Positions 60,449 through 64,000 of a DNA stretch of 64,000 bases are shown here, one piece after another (the first letter of the stretch is position 1; the number at the start of each line of letters is the position of its first letter). Made by a program: the position numbers and the translations under genes. The notes under the pieces were generated by a model. That model ran no database searches. It was not told the DNA's origin and saw only the letters and a list, made by a program, of their open reading frames with translations. Source of the stretch: Macrostomum hystrix (lineage: Eukaryota; Platyhelminthes; Macrostomidae); assembly GCA_950097015.1 (NCBI GenBank), contig CATNEN010000038.1, forward strand, positions 19,440,001 through 19,504,000. The letters are read 5' to 3'.

Positions 60449-60456
60449 ATAAAGTG
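60449..60456. repeat. right target-site duplication of the foldback transposon
   Basis: ATAAAGTG, identical to 35081-35088, directly after the terminal AGACGT. Confidence 0.9.
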
Positions 60457-62462
60457 TGTTAAAAAGCGTTATAATAATTTAGAGTGGGAAACCGAAACTA
60501 TGCAAAGAATGTTTACATAGAGCTGGGCTAGGCCATTTTAGAAGTCGAGCTCTGAAATTCTATGATTCAGAGTAGGTACCTAGGTACCTAGTATTCTACC
60601 TAGGGTAGTGCTCGGCAAATTGTAAAAATAAACAACTCAAGAATATAGATAAGGAACCTTTGACCATAACAATATTGCAATTGCATTTTGATTATACATA
60701 AATACAAAAATATAAATTATCTAAAAAATACCTCTTGAACCAGTCAAAGAAGCATCTACTTAATGTTGCTGATGATCAATTGTAAAACAAGATTTTTAAA
60801 CACCACTTCCTGCATACTACATTTAGGCCTAGACCTAGTTAACGAACTAAGTTTCTAAGAATATGGTCAGCTTTAACTTAAAAACAATTAACACTAAAAC
60901 AATTTAAAAGAAACACAGGTTTAAAAATATTGTTTAGTGATTTTTCAAATCTATGTCACACGCAGCTATTTTAATTTTCTCTCAGAGAGTTCTAGAATCC
61001 AGATTATTTTAGAAGTTGGAGCCATATTAGACGATAAAAAAAATTATATGCACTTTGAAAATACATGGATTCAATTTATCGTGTGGGTACAGAATAGCAC
61101 TTTTTCAATGGCTTTCAATCATTAGCTTTGCTAACATTACTTAAGCTATTTGTAGAATATATTGCTGTTTCCGCATTATCCTATGGACTCCAACACATGA
61201 TACAGCTATAGTTAAGTAGCGATTCATGTATATACTTGTAACTAGCTTGTTGCATTCTGTTGCTGTTAGCTGTTGCTTTCGATTTCAAAAAGTATCTCTG
61301 CCTATTCAATTAAATGCGATGAAACCCTCATGCAGCTAGCAACTATACATCAAGGACTATTAGAGTCCTACTACTGTGCTAGTGGTCCTTCTTGGGCGCT
61401 ATATGTATATATGACGAAAGAGCTGTAGATCATGTAGATTGGTGCGTAGTCGAATCTGGGTGCTGGACCAGTCGCTGTCTGAGCAAAATATCGTTCTTCT
61501 ACGGTCGCCTGCAGCACGAGGCATTAATCCTGGCTCTTCACAGCGAGCAAGAAAGTTTTCGGCGGTAAACATTCAATTGCTTTAATAAGCACTAGCAGAT
61601 AGTCGTCCAGTCGTCCTGAAACATTGCGTCTAAACCGTGGAAACTCTGCTTAAAACGCTTACATGAGATCTCATGCACTGCTAATTTGATGCAGGCGGAA
61701 AAATCGATCCCAAGACGAAAAAAGCTACTTCATGGCTCAAGGTTAAAACTTCGGGCTCAGTTAGTAGCCGAGGCTATAATGGCTTGGCATCATGAATTAG
61801 AGGTACTTGTCGAAGGCGCAGCCTGCAATTAAGTGAACATCTTAAGTATGGTCTCTACCAAAAAGCCAGGAACAACGATATTCAGATTTTCCGCTTTTAA
61901 GAACCCGTGAAATTAAGATAAACATCAAATATAAAGGTAACTTCTTCTGGCATACGTTTTTACTTGAAGTATTTCGAAAATGCAAAAACTGCTCTTATTT
62001 GTTAACTTGAAAACAAAAATTGCTCAACTAGTAAAACTAAGTGAAGTAGAGAAGAACTTATATAAGCTGCTGTCTTTGTCTGAATACACTAATAAAAGAA
62101 ATAGTTTCGTACCATAAACAGCTTGGTTGATTGAGTCAGGGTCACCATTTAAAAAAGTTCGGAGTTTTTTCAACGTCGCGAACTCATTTGATGACACGAG
62201 AATTTCACACCAAATTACAAGCTAGATAATAATTTGGCAAAGTTTAGAAAGGCCTGAGAATAATGATGTAGCTTTTAATTCAAATTAGTCGTAACTCTGT
62301 GCTGAGGTCTGATTTTGTTCATAGATTGACAGCAACAAAATACCATACAGAAGATATTCACGAAATTTATCAATCGCGTCTTCGGTACAATAAGACATAC
62401 TTTTATTCACAGAATATTCAAGACCTAGGCTATCGGGTCATGGCCAACTCTCGTTGAGCCAT
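60457..62462. other. AT-rich intergenic DNA right of the transposon
   Basis: Holds a small TACCTAGG-type repeat at about 60578-60616 and one GC-richer island at 61400-61570 listed separately. Nothing else is supportable. Confidence 0.45.
61399..61572 (-). CDS. possible small ORF or exon fragment, 57 codons
   Basis: An ATG-to-stop frame in an otherwise AT-rich region with balanced composition (MFTAENFLARCEEPGLMPRA at its start, then RRRTIFCSDSDW). No family is recognised. It may be an exon of an unseen gene, a decayed transposon fragment, or chance. Its higher GC than the surroundings is the only positive sign. Confidence 0.2.
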   Translation of the reverse strand: MFTAENFLARCEEPGLMPRAAGDRRRTIFCSDSDWSSTQIRLRTNLHDLQLFRHIYI

Positions 62463-63989
62463 CTATAGGTCATTGCTTTCATGGTTTATAGGGCGCTGAA
62501 AGAAGAACGCGCGAAAGAAGCAATTATGCAGGTAGCCGCGACAGGAACACCGGAACCAGCAGAGCAGTGTGGCGCAGCAGGTGCAACCCAGTGCGACTAG
62601 CACAGCCAGGACAAGCCAGCGGATTCCTGCTTCCTCTGTCGACGGAGTGTCGCGTCCGTCGCCTCCAAGACCCCGCAGAAGACGAAATAGGCAGGGCACA
62701 TCGTCGTCCTTATCCGATGCGTCCGGCTGCCTAGATAACTGGAAGCCAGCAGTTGCGCGTTGTCTGTCAACGATCAGCGGAGCCTCTACAGACCAATTCT
62801 GCATCGAATCTTCCAGCGCGGTCCCGTACCATCGGAGCAGAAAAATAAAGACATCATCGCTTTCGTCTACGTCGAGTTGGTCGAATTTTGCGTCTGTAGT
62901 CGCGGCTGCAAACCTGCATCCGGGACATTGGCGAGCGGAGGGGAATATCCAGCCCCGGGCTCGGTTGTGCAGCCGCCACAGCTGAAGCAGCTCGGCACGC
63001 GCCGTTGTCCGTGGATTGAATGCTTTTTTTAGCAACTTTGGTGGCATCGCTGACAATGGACAGGCGAGTTGAAATTTGCCAGCCGTGGCCAGCACTGATG
63101 GCAGGACTCCGGGTGACAAAACTCTTGCGGCGGCCAGTGACTGCAGAAGACGCCATCGCCAGTCTTCGTCAAGAGTTGCATTGCCGGTCTGAGCAGGATT
63201 CGCCAAGCCAGCTGCGACCAGAAGACGCCACCACGCTTTTAGAGTAAGACGACGTTGATACCGCCTCAATTGGGAGGCTAGCTGGTTCAGTTTGGGATCC
63301 CGGTTTGAAAATGCTGCCTTTAGAAGTTGAACGAATTGCGCGATTATTTTTTTAAACTTCTCGAAGCCACGCGAAGTTTTCCCAGACAGGCAGGCGAAAA
63401 CATCGCGTTGAAGAAATCTATGCGCGTCGGCAGTCAGCTGATGAATGCTCGGTGGCTGATCCAAGTTACACAAGACAACCTGTTGCACCTTGCCAACGCT
63501 GCTGCTGAGGTTGGATGTTAAATTCGTATGCTTTCTTGACTTGCAGTTAATCACAGCTTCCAGCTCGGTCGAGGAGTTCACTAGCAGGCGATAGCGACGC
63601 CGTCGATGGCGGAACGAGCTGACGTGAACGCGGCCAGGAGCCAGGTTGTAGTTGATGTGCCAGGCGACTCGGGGGCGCGTGGCTGACGATGGTCGCTCGA
63701 GGCAGTCCAGAATGACCCGTCTGGACAGGAAGGTGTCAGACGATTCCTCCAGGTAGAATGCTTCAATAGAGCCAGCTTTGTGAATCAACCGATTCCTGTA
63801 GCGAGCAAATGAATGGATGGCCAGAATCAAGTGTACAATCGATGAAACAGTGCGATCGTGATAAGCTAAAATAGCTGATAGGACAATGACAGGATTTGCC
63901 CCGCTCAAAACTGCAGCGAGGCCACATTCATTTAGAACACGGGTGGGAAAGCTTGGTGGCTTGACGTCCGATTCACAATTCCCGACCCA
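62463..63989 (-). CDS. unrecognised membrane protein, 3' exon, 5'-partial
   Basis: A long frame ends at 62463. It is open from just inside the right window edge (an in-frame stop lies at 63990-63992) but has no ATG near its beginning, so an upstream exon must lie outside. A CTGCAG acceptor at about 63914 with an upstream CTAAAT branch-like string is a plausible exon start. The roughly 480 residues show five N-glycosylation sequons (NSS, NLT, NLS, NAT, NWS), a basic RHRRRRYR patch, and a hydrophobic segment near the C-terminus (WLVLAVLVALGCTCCATLLC) followed by a short Cys/Phe-rich tail. This suggests a type I membrane protein with a large extracellular part. No domain is recognised. Coding reality is supported by frame length and GC-rich composition in AT-rich surroundings. 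Confidence 0.65.
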   Translation of the reverse strand, partial: WVGNCESDVKPPSFPTRVLNECGLAAVLSGANPVIVLSAILAYHDRTVSSIVHLILAIHSFARYRNRLIHKAGSIEAFYLEESSDTFLSRRVILDCLERPSSATRPRVAWHINYNLAPGRVHVSSFRHRRRRYRLLVNSSTELEAVINCKSRKHTNLTSNLSSSVGKVQQVVLCNLDQPPSIHQLTADAHRFLQRDVFACLSGKTSRGFEKFKKIIAQFVQLLKAAFSNRDPKLNQLASQLRRYQRRLTLKAWWRLLVAAGLANPAQTGNATLDEDWRWRLLQSLAAARVLSPGVLPSVLATAGKFQLACPLSAMPPKLLKKAFNPRTTARAELLQLWRLHNRARGWIFPSARQCPGCRFAAATTDAKFDQLDVDESDDVFIFLLRWYGTALEDSMQNWSVEAPLIVDRQRATAGFQLSRQPDASDKDDDVPCLFRLLRGLGGDGRDTPSTEEAGIRWLVLAVLVALGCTCCATLLCWFRCSCRGYLHNCFFRAFFFQRPINHESNDL

Positions 63990-64000
63990 TCAGAATTACC
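63990..64000. other. window edge
   Basis: Too short to interpret. Probably intron or upstream exon of the right-edge gene. Confidence 0.3.

Overview
The window reads as nuclear DNA of an invertebrate animal. Coding is split by GT-AG introns. The recognisable genes are metazoan families: a Bcl-2 family apoptosis regulator, a multi-SH3 adaptor, p190-type RhoGAP and a MAM-domain receptor. GC-rich exons with glutamine, alanine and serine runs sit in AT-rich intergenic DNA crowded with minisatellites. A flatworm or other lophotrochozoan (for example a Macrostomum-like genome) would fit, but that is inference from style and no marker fixes the species.

Layout. 1.1-3.9 kb: a three-exon Bcl-2 family gene (+). 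3.9-8.2 kb: AT-rich intergenic DNA with a TA-flanked palindromic MITE and a dead Merlin/IS1595-like transposon. 8.25-10.86 kb: a four-exon gene for a protein with four SH3 domains (+). 10.9-15.4 kb: convergent intergenic DNA dominated by a 2 kb minisatellite with a 615 bp higher-order repeat. 15.45-24.81 kb: an eight-exon p190RhoGAP orthologue (-), assembled here to 1425 residues, in which six of seven introns carry unrelated minisatellites. 25.0-28.4 kb: three more minisatellites. 29.2-33.2 kb: a three-exon gene (-) for a single-pass MAM-domain membrane protein, with two minisatellites and a tRNA-derived SINE in its introns. 35.08-60.46 kb: one giant transposon. 62.46-64 kb: the 3' part of an unrecognised membrane-protein gene (-).

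The outstanding object is the 25,360 bp transposon at 35089-60448. It is bounded by a perfect 8 bp target-site duplication (ATAAAGTG). It has apparently near-identical 470 bp outer inverted ends and foldback arms made of about 63 (left) and 47 (right) tandem copies of a 170 bp monomer in opposite orientation. The 5.7 kb core holds a single 1602-residue reading frame. That protein combines a GCM/WRKY-like zinc-binding motif, a MULE-type DDE transposase, a Ulp1-type SUMO protease triad and a C-terminal PHD finger, plus two in-frame protein minisatellites. Rare monomer variants are mirrored between the arms out to about 3.3 kb from each end and then lose register, which records how the arms grew.

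Together the host genes suggest nothing operon-like. They are neighbours in a repeat-rich region. The two + strand genes and two - strand genes converge on the 11-15 kb minisatellite region, and the transposon sits intergenically between the MAM receptor and the right-edge gene. Exon junctions were chosen by reading frame, splice consensus and family similarity recalled from memory; no alignment or transcript evidence was available.
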